A program made the position numbers and the translations under genes. From NCBI RefSeq assembly GCF_003369915.1, contig NW_022881603.1, positions 16,985,515-17,049,514 on the forward strand: a stretch of DNA of 64,000 nt, given 5' to 3'. Shown here one piece after another: positions 10,469 to 22,452 of the stretch. The notes under the pieces are model-generated. The model did no database searches and was not told the origin of the DNA. It worked only from the letters and a program-made list of their open reading frames with translations. The DNA is from Drosophila miranda. Its lineage: Eukaryota; Arthropoda; Insecta; Diptera; Drosophilidae. The stretch's first letter is position 1; each line of letters opens with the position of its first letter.

Positions 10469-11164
10469 ATTAAATATGCGACACTTCAGTTTACGTTTTA
10501 AAAAAGGTTTTATTCTTCACTTAAACTTTAGCGTACATTGATTAGTTATTTCCCCGACGATGACTGAGGTCTGAAGTCTTGAACGGAATTAACTTTGGTT
10601 GAATTCTCCGACGGTGTCGCGATTTAGCGTTTGTCTTGAACAGAACTGAGTTGGCTTCTTAGATGCAGACTATTTATATTATGATGCTCGGTTTGGGATT
10701 CGGATTGGGATTCGGAGGCGTTGGCTTCGACTTCGGCTTCGGAGATGGAGTACGTGACTCGATCGATATGTGGGAAAGGCGGCTTTTGATGAAAGGCTTC
10801 CGCTGCGTATGATCGGTGTTGCATTACTTGGGGGTGGCTGAGAATAGGGCCTCTGATTGGCCAGATAGGATGGTGTGATTCTTGAGAATCGATTCGTAAT
10901 TGATCTCTGAAGAGTGGCGTGATTCTGGTGCGGCTGGATTCTAGTGCGGCTGGATTCTAGGGCGGCATCTATTGTTTTATGTTCAACTTCCAGTTTAGGG
11001 TGTTTGTTTACATTTCCTGCAATCGGCTGCGCGTGGTCCATTTCGAGCGTGAGATTGTTTATGAGGGTTCGAAGCTGAGGGTGTCGTATTGTTTATAGTA
11101 TTGTGGGTGCAGGGTAATAGACATAGACAAGGGTATGCGGAGCATGGACTATAGATATGTCACT
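10469..11164 (-). repeat. 5' LTR of the old errantivirus element
   Basis: On the minus strand it starts AGTGACATAT at 11164 and ends just before the TGGCGCAGCCGG primer site at about 10468. It is about 696 bp long. The partner LTR is outside the window, so the ends are inferred from terminal motifs and not from an LTR-LTR comparison. Confidence 0.6.
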
Positions 11165-11472
11165 ATATATTTCTTTCTATAAATAGAGGATATGCCTTAA
11201 GAATGTTCATATATGTAACTACATATATATACGTAAATACATACATATGTACTTAAAGTCGCCGCTCAAATTGGCTCCCGATTGAAGATCGGTACCCAGG
11301 GAACACCACGAGGAGGCCATTATATATTAAATGGGGTCAAAAATTAATCTGACCTTTGAGTCGACTTGATATGACTTAATTTCAAGACTTTTAAGTAATT
11401 AAGTCCCATCCATGTTCCCCGCCTAAAATTAAATCTGTTAGATATATGTTCATACATATAAATGAAAATAAA
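11165..11472. other. Gene-free AT-rich spacer
   Basis: It lies between the old errantivirus LTR and the DINE-1-like copy. It is AT-rich with ATATATGTA runs and a GGTACC-containing stretch. I see no open frame, RNA gene or clear repeat border. It may be remnant host or transposon sequence. Confidence 0.4.
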
Positions 11473-12552
11473 CGAGGGGGAACGTTGTGAGTTGCTGCGG
11501 ACACCGCAACTCTACAGTTATACCCGATACTTAGTCAGTATGGCTCTCCTCCGGCAGACGCCGCTAATATTGAACGACATGACAAAGAGTGCGTGCGAGA
11601 GAGACAGAAAATCAGTCTGAGCGTGACGTCGGGCGCTGCGTAGCCACTGCAAATTGATTTGTTCCTATTGGCTATAAAAATGATCTGATCTGATCCAGAT
11701 TCAGCAATCTGATAGATATGGTCATTATCTATGATTCTGCGTTTTTAGTTTTCTCGAATGTGCAATATTGTGGATGCAACAGATTTTCGTCCTTTGTGTG
11801 GGCGGAAGGGGGTGGGGCGAAATTTTGAGATACACGTTTTATAGTAAGATCTAACAGGAGTGCGGATACCAAATTTGGTTACTCTAGCCTTAATAGTCTC
11901 TGAGATTTTTGAATATCCCCTGATTTTCGTCCTTTGCGGGGGCGGAAGGGGGTGTGGCGAAATTTTGAAACAAACTCGTCTCGGTGAGATATTTTAGGAG
12001 TGTGGCTACCAAATTTGGTTGCTCTAGCTTTTGTAGTCTCTGAGATCTAGGCGCTAATGTTTTACTCTAAGCAAAGCCGCCTATGCTACGTGTGTGTTAG
12101 AGAGAGACAGGGCGAGAAAAAATGAAATTGTTTTCTTGATGCTGGCTATAATAATAATTCGATCAAATTCAGATTCCGCAGTCTTAAAGATATGGTCATT
12201 CTCTACAATGCTACGTTTTTGGTTTTCTCATATCTTTAAAATTGTGGATGCCACAGATTTTCGTCCTTTGTGGGGGCGGAAGTTTTGAAATATTTTTGTA
12301 GCAGTGACATATCACAGAAGTCTGGATCCAAAACATCGTTGCTGTAGCTCTTATAGTCTTTGAGCACTAGTCGCTGAAGGCAGACGGACAGACGGACAGA
12401 CAGACAGGGCCCAATCGACTCGGCTATTGATGCTGATCAAGAATATATATACTTTATGGGGTCGGAAACGATTCCTTCTGGACGTTACACACATCCACTT
12501 TTACAACAAATCTAATATACCCCAATACTCATTTTGAGTATCGGGTATAAAA
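11473..12552 (-). mobile_element. DINE-1-like non-autonomous Helitron, copy A
   Basis: This copy is in reverse orientation relative to the copies at 30.2 and 52.2 kb. One end is a CGAGGGGGAACGTTGTGAG block and the other ends in CTCATTTTGAGTATCGGGTA. It contains a GTCTGTC/GGACAGAC pyrimidine microsatellite and spaced copies of a module with GGACGAAAATC. These parts match the layout of DINE-1/ISY/SGM elements in the obscura group. It has no coding capacity. Such elements move by borrowing replication proteins of autonomous Helitrons/Helentrons; that is family knowledge. Confidence 0.75.
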
Positions 12553-12672
12553 ATAAGCAAAATATAATAAACTTATAGAAGTTAAATTTTTATATTAATA
12601 AATTCAATGTATTGAGTTTTCTTGCGGACGAAGTCCGTGTATTTTACTGTATGGTTAGTGTTTATATACATA

Positions 12673-14103
12673 TGTTCCAGTCCCACCGGAACAATAGGTG
12701 GCCAGGGCTGAGGGCGACGCGCCATCTAGCGGAAGTCCAGGGAGGCTCGATGGTGTATGGGACATCGGGGGGAGCTGGAGCCGTACTGGAGATATAAGTA
12801 ATAGAATAGGATTAGTTATATGTATTAGTAAGGGAAAAAGGGGATAAATAGGAGTGAAAATATTAGAAAACGTGGATTGGATTATGGAAATCGTGGAGCG
12901 TGGACGGAAGAGTAACGTCGAAATTTGAAATTTTGTGCTTAAAACAGAAAGTTTGAAGTGAGTACAGAAAAAGCGGGCGAGAAAATAGGTTTTAATATAG
13001 GAAGGAATATAGCCACCAGAACCGGGTCAGAAGGTTTCCTGGAGAGGAACACTGGAGTTTGAGAAAGTCGACTGCAGAGAAGAAGACTGTCCAACGGAAC
13101 CTGAGTGAGTTCGTTCCAGTTGCGCGTGTGTGAGCCAAGTAGCGCGGGACGTGTGAAGGGGGAGGGTGAAAGAGGACGATTTAGCTGCCAGGGCGATTCT
13201 AGCCACACCGCACGATCGTTGCATCGCCTTCCAGTGCGTGCCACACGTTTGGTCTCATACACCACGTAAAAACCCGAAACCCTATTCACACACACACACG
13301 CGCACACGTATACGTTGTCCTTTATTCAGTATTTAGTATTTGCTTAAACCGTTTAACGTAAAATCTTGGCCATTGAAAAAAATATGTAAAAACACCAACA
13401 CCTTTCACGAACCTAAATCTGAGATCAGCTGGTGGGTGACGCTGGGGTCCCATCAGTCCACCGTATTTGGCCGAGCGATTTGTGGAAAAATATTGTTTAT
13501 TGTTTATGTCCCGGGGACCCTTAACAAGAGCTCTTGGTAGGTTAAGTCTCCGTAGGGGCCCGAGTTAAATTAACTCCCGTAAAACTGGATCCACTCATCT
13601 ACACATATTCCATTACGTATGGGTGAGAGTATCCCTGTTGATTGAACGAACTTTCAGCAGTTATTTCCTTGTTTGCCTTTGTGTCGAACGTTTTGGCGTT
13701 TCTTTGTGGTTAGTGATAATTTTGAGTATAGCTATTTATTAATGAGAAAGATGAAATTGTCAATTTATAATTATTAAAGCTTGGATATATACTGAAGCAT
13801 GATGCCGTAAATTTAAAATAGAGGGAGGACGATTGGGGTAAGCCATGGATTAGGCCAGGCGTCACCGTTTCGTTGTGTTTGGTCACAGGTAGGGCGGGCG
13901 CGCGAAGTGATAACACCCAAGCTTCAACCACTTGATAGCCGTCTGTTTATGATTTTCTTTGTCTTTAGGTTGTTGTTAGTTTTGATGTCCCGAGAAGTAG
14001 TATGTCTCCTTTTTGTCTACATTTGGTGGGCAAGGGGAACTACCCAGCCCTGGGGTCGACAGCTAGCCGGCATTGCCCTCTGGGAAACAAGCCAAGTGTA
14101 ACA
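12673..14103 (+). repeat. Left LTR of the Osvaldo-like element (1431 bp)
   Basis: It aligns along its length with 20222-21852 but lacks about 200 bp in four blocks. The largest is the segment corresponding to about 20884-21014, which carries TATATAAAT in the right LTR. Without that block its promoter may be inactive. Confidence 0.85.
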
Positions 14104-14105
14104 AA

Positions 14106-14115
14106 TGGCGCCCAA
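14106..14115 (+). other. Primer binding site, tRNA-Lys type
   Basis: TGGCGCCCAA lies two bases after the left LTR end. It matches the tRNA-Lys-complementary primer site of gypsy/Osvaldo/Ulysses-type elements. Confidence 0.75.
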
Positions 14116-15288
14116 TTTATTTTCGAATTCGCATGCATCTGGACTGACGCAGGTTCGGGTGGTATTACAACAAATGTCACTCTGGCTGGTAAAGGCAGAT
14201 GCGGGGAATGAAAAAAAAAAATAAATTTTGTGGAGAAGACGACAGCTCGCGAAGTGCAGTTTAGCTGTCCCGGCAGAAGTCGCTGCTGCAGGCTTAAGGT
14301 GAGCGTAAAGCTGGTCCTTAATGGCGCGGGGTGATTGATGCTAGGGATGGATAGACGGAGGCAGTTAACGGAAATATAAAATATGTGATAGGGACTTACG
14401 AATTACAGTTGAACATTTTGTCGCTATTCGATGTCGCAAGTGAACGTAAGTCACTGCCGTTCAACAAAAAAATGGACTGGGAGTTTGCGACGGACACATT
14501 GCCTGGTGGACTGTGATATCGAATAAATCTGTGATGGAATGTGATATTGGAATAAGTTAGAGTAAGTCATGTAGGTAAATGTTCATTGTAGTTTCGCACC
14601 TGCTTGTTTAAAACAAAGCCGCTTTCTTTTTTTTGAACCTGTTGTCTGTCTGCCGAGAGGTGGTGAGGAGTAGGTAGCCCGGGAGTCGTAAAGACAACCC
14701 GCGATGCATCTGTTGTCATGGCAGATCGGTATGATGGATGACAGGAACAAATCACAAGCAAAGTGAGCTCATGCACCGTGAGGCTTCTCGTTTATCGGCC
14801 ATCGCTTAGAGCGATGACTAGAGTAGATGACAGGCCACACAAAGGTGGTGTTCGTAATTGTAGGATATCCGTAGGGCGACTGTCAAGTGGAGCGCAGAAA
14901 CTGGAGCGGTTACTGTTCCCGGCTAGTCACGTGTCCCCCTCTTAATGAATCTTGTAAGAAGAAGAAGAACTGTTAGGAATTTTTGTTGTTAGGTTTTGCG
15001 TTGTGTTGAATGTGTTTGAAGTTTGAGTGTCTTAGGTGTCGATCGAATATACATGTATGTTATTATTTATTTATTCAAATATTTAATTGCATATATCTCG
15101 TTAACGGCGCTAGTTGGCGCAATATTTATATCGGTATTTATTTATTTATTTATCGGAGTATTTATTGGTCCGAAGCGTGGTGTTATTTATTCTTACTAGT
15201 TATTTCTTTGGGTATTTATTTCTTTATTTATATATATTATCTTAGTTTAGGAGTTTCCCTTTTTTTTTTGTAATATTGGTGTTGCTCG
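14116..15288 (+). other. Untranslated leader of the Osvaldo-like element
   Basis: About 1.2 kb without a convincing gene lies between primer site and gag. It has several short upstream ATGs and, at 15.05-15.24 kb, a (TTTA)n-rich stretch. Long leaders are usual in Osvaldo/Ulysses-type elements. Confidence 0.5.
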
Positions 15289-16764
15289 GTGCAGATGCCA
15301 CAAGAAGGGGGTAGTCGACAGTACCATACGCGATCACGCGTATACAAAACAGTGGACCAGATAGGAGAAGTGTCAGGGGCGATGTTTGATCAAGATCGGG
15401 AGGAACTTGGAGCTGTGGGTGGGTTGCCAATAACACCGGTCCAGGCCAGGTCAGAAGAATGGCCAATGTCCGATCCTACACCCACGCTTGCTTCCGAACT
15501 GGCATCAGCAGTCAACGTATCACTGGCTCAGGCTCAGGCTCATGCGACACACAGGGCAGCGAACACTGACTCGATTAGTCGGGTGTTGCAGGAGGAGTTG
15601 CGTAAGGGGTTTATCGAGATGATGCACCAACTCAACGAGGTACTCCAGCCGGTTAGACAGCTGCAGCAGCAGAAGGAACCGCAGCGGGAGGAGGGCAGGA
15701 GTATCGAGGAGCAATCCCGAAAAGGAAGCCGTCTAGCACGACTGATGCGCCGATTCCGCCACCAAAACCATTTTTGGCTCGCTCGGAACGAGGTGGTATT
15801 GGTCCGGAACCGTCTTCAGGAGTAGGACCGACCGCATCCAGTGAGCAGCATCAACGGGGTGGGCATCAAGCGCGAAATTGGCGAAACCCAATAGCACTCA
15901 GACACTCGGGTCAGGGTCGTGGCGAGGGTAGGAGAGCTGGTGGGGTTCCTCGAGAAGATCCGCATCCAAATCCCCCGGGTTATAGACCTTGGCCACGGTG
16001 GGGCCGAGTCGAAAAATGGGACGTGACGTTCGACGGAGACAGCAACAAAATGACAGTCGAGGATTTTGTGTTCCGAATTAAATTCCTACAAGCCCAATGC
16101 CGCTGTCCGTGGGATGAAGTTCTAAAGGGATTTCATCACCTGGTTACAGGAAACGCGCGGGAATGGTACTGGCAGTACATCCGTGATCATGGCGGTGGTG
16201 TTTGGCAGGAACTAAGGGGCGACTTTCTTGCTCGTTTCCGAGGCACGGCGTCCGAGTTCGACCGCATGAGAGAACTGCGAGAAAGAATGCAGCGGTCAAA
16301 CGAGATGTTGGAAGACTTTTTCCATGTCATGAGAAAGCTCGCGTCGAGGTTGGAGATGCCACCACCTGAAAAGGAGATGGTAAAAATCGTCAAAAAGGCA
16401 CTCACAGATGAGAGTGCGTGGAAATAGAGGCACATCTGAAGAGGAAGGCTCGATCTTCGTGGCGAGGAGCACCCAAAGCCAGGAGGTCGCGCAGGATCGG
16501 TCGAGTAGCGGTGAACAGGCAGAGGTCATTGAGGAAGCGCAAGTGACACAGCGTGTTCCACAGAAGTTGATTTGCTGGAACTGCGGGCAGACCGATCATG
16601 GCTTTAGGGACTGTATGGCATCGGAGAGGCGAATTTTCTGCTACCGGTGTGTAAAGCCCGATGCATATTGTCCAACCTGTCCGAATTGCGCGGGAAACGT
16701 GAAGAGGGGTGCGATCCAAGCAGGCGAAACACGCTCACAGAAGGGGCCTGCGCAGAGAAAGTAG
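15289..16764 (+). pseudogene. Gag of the Osvaldo-like element, in three frames
   Basis: Three overlapping frames (15289-15825, 15774-16427, 16408-16764) together resemble one Gag. The first has a Q/E-rich coiled coil. The second has a Retrotrans_gag-like capsid core (WDVTFDGDSNKM, then EWYWQYIRDHGG). The third has zinc-binding cysteines (CWNCGQTDHGFRDC, then CYRC and CPTC). Frame changes at about 15.8 kb and a stop near 16.43 kb break it. Confidence 0.75.
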
Positions 16765-16984
16765 AAGAAAATAAAAATGAATTAGATAGACGTAAATTGC
16801 ATGCTAGGTTAAGGAACTTATCATATGAAGAGCGCTTAAGAAATTATTTAGAAACCAGAAATAGAATATTTTCTGAACTACGAGTGGATGGTATGCGAGC
16901 ACTGTCGGTGCGGGTGAGAAAGGCGAGATCCCGGTTTAAGCAAAGGCGAGCTATGAGGAGGCAGGTGATTGCTTCAGTAAAGCG

Positions 16985-17545
16985 TTGTTGCAAGAAAGAC
17001 CCGAGAGTTTTCGCAGAAATCTCTATAATGGGCGAGTCCGTGGCCTGTTGGATTCAGGCGCTACACACAGCATGGAGGCTCGTCGATATTCTTCTATAGT
17101 GAAGGTAGCGAATGGGGAAGGTCGCGCAATCGTTGGCCAAGTAGAATTACCGGTGAAATACAAGGGGGAGGTAAAAAGATTAACGTTTTTCGTATGCCCT
17201 TTCTTGGAACAGGAAATTTACTTGGGGGTAGACTTTTGGCGGGTATTCTCATTGGCTCCTGAGGTGATGGGAGAAGGTCCAGTAGGGGCATCCCACAGAT
17301 TAGTGGAAGAAGTGCTGGCTGATCAAGTCGCTCACTATGTGGAAGGCCCGGAGAAGGAGATAGTGCAGGAAGAATGGGATTTGTCAGAAGAGCAAAAGGC
17401 AGCCTTGGATCAGGTGAAGGCAGAGTTTCTGACTTTCGAAGCCGTAGGCCTGGGGAGGACGTCGAGAGAGACTCACAAAATTCAGTTGGTGGAGAAGGCC
17501 GAGCCTGTGAAGGATCGACATTACACGCTGTCGCCAGCGATGTAG
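16985..17545 (+). pseudogene. Aspartic protease region, Osvaldo-like element
   Basis: The catalytic motif LLDSGATHS appears near residue 17, followed by a beta-rich region and GVDFWR. It is the retroviral protease that cleaves the polyprotein. The frame ends in a TAG at 17543-17545, just before the RT fingers. Confidence 0.7.
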
Positions 17546-18582
17546 GAAGTGGTGTGTGGTGAGGTGGACAAAATGTTGGCTTTGGGAGTCATCGAGTACA
17601 GTGATAGTCCGTGGAGCAACCGTACCACCGTGGTGCGAAGGCCGGGCAAAAATCGTTTCTGTCTCGATGCCCGAAAGCTCAACAAAGTAACCATCAAGGA
17701 CGCTTACCCATTTCCTAGCATCGAGGGGATTTTGTCGCGTCTCGATCAGACGATATGTATATATCTCCAGCGTCGACTTAAAATTCGCTTTTTGGCAAAT
17801 CGAGCTGGACGAGCAGAGTCGACCATATACGGCGTTCACGGTGCCGGGACGGCCTCTGTACCAGTTCCGTATGATGCCCTTTGGCCTCTGCAACGCCGCA
17901 CAACGCCTATGTAGACTGGTCGATAAGGTGATTCCGGTTGAGATGCGTTCAAACGTCTATGCGTATCTCGACGACTTGCTGATTATTTATTTATTTATTA
18001 AATTAACAAATTATCTGTTAATAATGGTACTTAGTTACTAAAGGCGGAAAAAGATAAGTTAAAAGTTAGCTAAATTTAAATGATTATAAATATTGCATTA
18101 TAGCTGAGGACTTCCAATCGCACGTGAAGATTCTGCGACAGGTTGCCGAGCGTCTACGAGAAGCAAATTTAACAATAGGGCTGAGCAAATCTCATTTTTG
18201 CTATAAAAACATTAAATACCTGGGATTTATAGTGGGAGGAGGAGCGCTGAAGATGGATCCGGATCGTGTGTCGGCCACTTTGCGCATTCCCGAGCCGCGA
18301 TCTGTTCGAGAATTGCGTAGTTTCCTGGGAACTGCGGGCTGGTACCGGCGCTTTATGAAAAACTATGCTGAGATGGCCGGTCCGCTCACAGACGCCCTGA
18401 AAAAGTCGGGAAATGGAAAGTTTAAATTGACGGAGGAGGCAAAACGAGCCATGGGGGAGCTAAAAGCTGCACTCACCTCGGCACTCACCAGTCCTGGTAC
18501 ACGCGGATTTCAAGCGGCACTTCTACATACAGTGCGACGCCTCACATTATGGGGTAGGAGCCGTACTCTTCCAACGGGATGA
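17546..18582 (+). pseudogene. Reverse transcriptase region, Osvaldo-like element, broken and interrupted
   Basis: RT motifs are spread over several frames: FCLDARKLNKVTIKDAYP (17.66 kb), QFRMMPFGLCNAA (17.86 kb) and the active site AYLDDLLII (about 17.96 kb). A 115-bp insertion then intervenes, followed by KYLGFIVGGG and SFLGTAGWYRRFM (18.2-18.35 kb). A frame change at about 17.75 kb and the insertion inactivate it. Confidence 0.75.
17987..18101 (-). mobile_element. 115-bp insertion in the RT: probable 3' tail of a LINE
   Basis: The insert follows the YLDD active site and is flanked by ATTAT on both sides (17982-17986 and 18097-18101). On the minus strand it ends in (AATA)n-like repeats, as the 3' ends of several LINE families do. 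The family is not identified. Confidence 0.5.
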
Positions 18583-20090
18583 CGAGCAGAACGAGAGGCC
18601 CATAGCGTTTTTCTCTGCCAAACTGAATTGCCACCAAAAAAACTACTCGGTGACAGAGAAGGAGGTCATAACTGACCACGCCAGTCTCAAATGGCTAATG
18701 ACCATGAAGAACCTGGATGGTCGCTTAGCTCGTTGGTCCCTTCAACTGCAGGCCTTCGATTTCGGCATAGAACACCGGAAAGGAGCGGACAATGTAGTGG
18801 CAGATACATTGTCGCGCAGTATTGAAGAGCTGGAAGTGGATCCGAGTAGTATCCTGGGTTTTGAAACGGTGGAGTTTGAATCTGAAGAATATCAGGAGTT
18901 AAGGAAGGAAATAACAGAGAACCAAGACCGCTTACCTGATCTCCAGATTGTTGACGGCATGATATTCAAGCGCATGCGCTTTGAACGATTGGATGATCAA
19001 CTGGAGGGCGCCGTCTGGAAATTTTGGGTTCCGAGTTCGCTGACGGCCGCGTTGATAGACAAAGCACATTCGGAAGAGAAGACAGCGCACGGAGGAATCG
19101 CAAAAACCTTGCACTTATTGCGTAGGCAGTTTTACTGGCCGAACATGGCGATAGAGGTGCGGGATTATATCCGACGGTGCACCGTGTGCAAGTAGTCGAA
19201 AGCGGAAATCGGGTGCAGGTCGGGATGGGGCAAGAAGTGGTCACTGAGCGCCCGTTCCAAAAACTTTATATTGATTTTTTGGGCAAATATCCGCGGTCAA
19301 AGAACGGTCAGGCGTGGATATTTATTGTAGTTGACCAGTTCTCTAAGTTCACATTCCTAAAGACCATGACCAAGGCCACAGCAAAGGAAGTTGTAAGATT
19401 CCTCGTTCACGAGGTGTTTTACAAGTTTGGAGTGCCGGAGATGATTCACTCGGACAATGGGGCTCAGTTCGTCTCGAAAACTTTTAAAAAGATGACTGAT
19501 GCATTCGGATTCACTCATATGAGGACGCCAGTGTATTCTCCGCAGAGTAACGCAGCCGAACGCGTGAACCGCACAGTACTCAGCGCGTTTTGGGCGTATC
19601 TGGAAGACGATCACCGGGACTGGGATGTGCATCTGCCGGAGATAGAACTGGCTATTAGGAACTAGGTTCACGAGGCGACAGGCGTAACACCATTCTTTGC
19701 AGTCTTCGGGCAGCAAATGTATTTTCATGGGTCATGCTACAAGCTGGCAAAGCGACTGCGGTCAATCGGCGAGCATGACATATCGCTGCTGGAGGGTCAG
19801 GACAAGCGACAACTCATCCAAGAGAGGATTCGCGCTAGTTTACATCAGGCATACGAGCGTAGTAGGGTAAGGTACAACCAGCGAGCTCTGGTTTTTTAAG
19901 CGAGGCCGGGACAAGAGGTATTCCGCCGAAATTTTGTCCTTAGTGACTTCGGAAAAGGCTTTAATGCCAAGTTCGCGCCCAAATTCATCCGATGCCGGGT
20001 AGTGAAGCCAGTAGGAGAGAACGCGAATTCTCTGGAGGACCTTAACGGCCGTCCCATAGGAGTGTACCACGCCAAAGACCTGAGAACGTA
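18583..20090 (+). pseudogene. RNase H and integrase region, Osvaldo-like element
   Basis: RNase H remnants (ITDHASLKWL, 18.67 kb) are followed by an HHCC zinc site (AHGGIAKT, then CTVCK at 19.19 kb). The integrase core follows: IDFLGKYPRSK, SDNGAQFVS and the Glu in AAERVNRTV. A C-terminal tail (19.9-20.09 kb) holds a KFAPKF-like motif and ends KDLRT just before the right LTR. Stops after CK (19195) and after RN (19665) break it. Confidence 0.75.
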
Positions 20091-20221
20091 GTGAGGTGTG
20101 GGTGTGGCCTACGTTGGGCGCGGCAGAAGAATGCAGGGCACGCCGGCGTGTGCTCAATAGTGTTCAGGGCATGCCTACGCGTATGTTGTCCCTCCTGGGA
20201 CTGACGACATACTCGTGGTGG

Positions 20222-21852
20222 TGTTCCAGTCCCACCTAAACGATAGGTGGCCAGGGCTGAGGGCGATGCGCCATCTAGCGGAAGTCCAGGGAGGCTCGAT
20301 GGTGGATGGGGACATCGGGGGGAGCTGGAGCCGTACTGGGGATATAAGTAATAGAATAGGATTAGTTATATGTATTAGTAAGGGAAAAAGGGGATAAATA
20401 GGAGTGAAAATATTAGAAAACGTGGATTGGATTATGGAAATCGTGGAGCGTGGACGGAAGAGTAACGTCGAAATTTGAAATTTTGTGCTTAAAACAGAAA
20501 GTTTGAAGTGAGTACAGAAAAAGCGGGCGAGAAAATAGGTTGTAATGGAGAAAATTTTACTCACAGCCGGCGAGAATATAGCCACCAGAACCGGGCCAGA
20601 AGGTTTCCTGGAGAGGAACACTGGATTTCGAGAAAGTCGACTGCAGAGAAGAAGACTGTCCAACGTGAACCTGAGTGAGTTCGTTCCAGTTGCGCGTGTG
20701 TGAGCCAAGTAGCGCGGGACGTGTGAAGGGGGAGGGTGAAAGAGGACGATTTAGCTGCCAGGGCGATTCTAGCCACACCGCACGATCGTTGCATCGCTTT
20801 CCAGTGCGTGCCACACGTTTGGTCTCATTCACCACGTAAAAACCCGAAACCCTATTCACACACACACACGCGCACACGTATACTCGGACCTATATAAATT
20901 TAGGGCTGACCGGCCACGGCCAGCGATCGCCCGCGTCGTTTGAACTTAAAGGGAAAAAAAACATAATCCGCACTCTAAACACCGTTCCACATTAAATGTT
21001 ATTTTGTTCCGTGTGTTGTCCTTTATTCAGTATTTAGTATTAGCTTAAACCGTTTAACGTAAAATCTTGGCCATTGAAAAAAATATGTAAAAACACCAAC
21101 ACCTTTCACGAACCTAAATCTGCGATCAGCTGCTCGGTTCCAGAAGATTAACCCTTAGTGGGTGACGCGGGGGTCCCATCAGTCCACCGTATTTGGCCGA
21201 GCTATTTGTGGAAAAATATTGTTTATTGTTTATGTCCCGGGGACCCTTAACAAGAGCTCTTGGTAGGTTAAGTCTCCGTAGGGGCCCGAGTTAATTTAAC
21301 TCCCGTAAAACTGGATCCACTCATCTACACATATTCCATTACGTATGGGTGAGGGTATCCCTGTTAATTGAACGAACTTTCAGCAGTTATTTCCTTGTTT
21401 GCCTTTGTGTCGAACGTTTTGGTGTTTCTTTGTGGTTAGTGATCATTTTGAGTATAGCTATTTACTAATGAGAAAGATGAAATTGTCAATTTATAATTAT
21501 TAAAGCTTGGATATATACTGAAGCATGATGCCGTAAATTTAAAATAGAGGAAGGACGCTTGGCGTAAGCCATGGATTAGGCCAGGCGTTACCGTTCCAGC
21601 AGAGGGCGGCCAAAATGAACGTTGTGTTTGGCCACAGGTAGGGCGGGCGCGCGAAGTGATAACACCCAAGCTTCACCCACTTGATAGCCGTCTGTTTATG
21701 ATTTTCTTTGTCTTTACGTTGTTGTTAGTTTTGATGTCCCGAGAAGTAGTATGTCTCCTTTTTGTCTACATTTGGTGGGCAAGGGGAACTACCCAGCCCT
21801 GGGGTCGACAGCTACCCGGCATTGCCCTCTGGGAAACAAGCCAAGTGTAACA
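20222..21852 (+). repeat. Right LTR of the Osvaldo-like element (1631 bp)
   Basis: It begins TGTTCCAG and ends AAGTGTAACA. It contains the candidate TATA box TATATAAAT at 20891-20899, missing from the left LTR. The third copy at 63663 resembles this version in its first 340 bp. Confidence 0.85.
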
Positions 21853-22452
21853 AAGGGCTGCAAATTACGTTCGACTTTGTTAGATCCCAGCTTTCCTGGG
21901 AAAGCTCCTGGCTTTGTTTGGCTAATTGCGTGCGTAATTTGGTGGATCGAGACGTTACACTGCTGCTTTATTTGGAGTCTCGTAGTCTCCCCCAAGGATC
22001 TGCAGGAAGAAACGGCCAACATCCTCGGCTGGAAAACTTCATTAAATTCGGAAATCTGAATAACTACTTTTATTTTTGATTGTTCTTTATAAATGTATCA
22101 AACATTGTGTATTTAGCGTATATATTATTTAAGTAGGTAATATGCATACATATACATATGTATACATATATATATATATATAGTCTGTGTATGTATATGT
22201 GTTCAATTAGTTTTACGAGGACATTAGCTTAACTCGAGTGTTATTGGATCTGGAGTGGAATATATTTAAGAAAACAAATGTAGCTATAATATTAACAGTA
22301 GTAAAGGCATGCTCTATGAAGGCTACTTGTAAAACATAAACGCCACCAATTCAATTGGACCCAGTGCGTCTTGGGGGGAAAACAAGAACAAATATATGTT
22401 TTTTATACAACAAAAAAGGTGAACAAGCTTCCAATCTTCTTATTCCACATCC
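21853..22452. other. RhoGEF2 3' flank and 3' UTR
   Basis: It lies between the Osvaldo-like LTR and the RhoGEF2 stop. A minus-strand AATAAA at 22069-22074 is a candidate polyadenylation signal, and a (TA)n/(ATAC)n stretch lies at 22140-22200. The first 200 bp hold a small inverted repeat (AGCTTTCCTGGGAAAGCT) of unknown origin. Confidence 0.45.

Larger units (their letters stand above)
1..11164 (-). mobile_element. Old errantivirus-type (17.6/297/tom-like) LTR element, split by a younger insertion
   Basis: This is a gypsy-superfamily endogenous retrovirus-like element read right to left: LTR (about 10469-11164), primer binding site, gag (about 3.7-4.83 kb), pol (648-3.9 kb) and env (below 790). 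Its other LTR lies beyond base 1. It is interrupted between leader and gag by the young LTR element at 4886-10318, so its own sequence is 1-4885 plus 10323-11164. The LTR begins AGTGACATAT on the minus strand, as in the 17.6/297 group, and is followed by ATAT, a plausible target duplication. Gag, pol and env all carry stops or frame changes, so the copy is dead. The family assignment rests on domain order, env presence, LTR ends and a tRNA-Ser-like primer site. Confidence 0.8.
12673..21852 (+). mobile_element. Degenerate Osvaldo/Ulysses-like LTR retrotransposon with long LTRs
   Basis: Two long direct repeats beginning TGTTCCAG and ending GTAACA flank a gag-pol region on the plus strand. A tRNA-Lys-type primer site follows the first LTR, then a leader of about 1.2 kb. 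Long LTRs, the tRNA-Lys primer and a long leader fit the Osvaldo/Ulysses group. Gag and pol are split into at least eight frames by stops and shifts, and the RT carries a 115-bp insertion, so the element is dead. The LTRs differ by several deletions (1431 versus 1631 bp), and the flanks (ACATA and AAGGG) share no target duplication. A further LTR copy begins at 63663. Confidence 0.85.

Noticed and set aside
12939..13307. Open frames in both long LTRs (for example 12939-13307 and 20557-20877)
   Set aside because: They lie within LTR sequence, on the antisense strand, and have no protein features.
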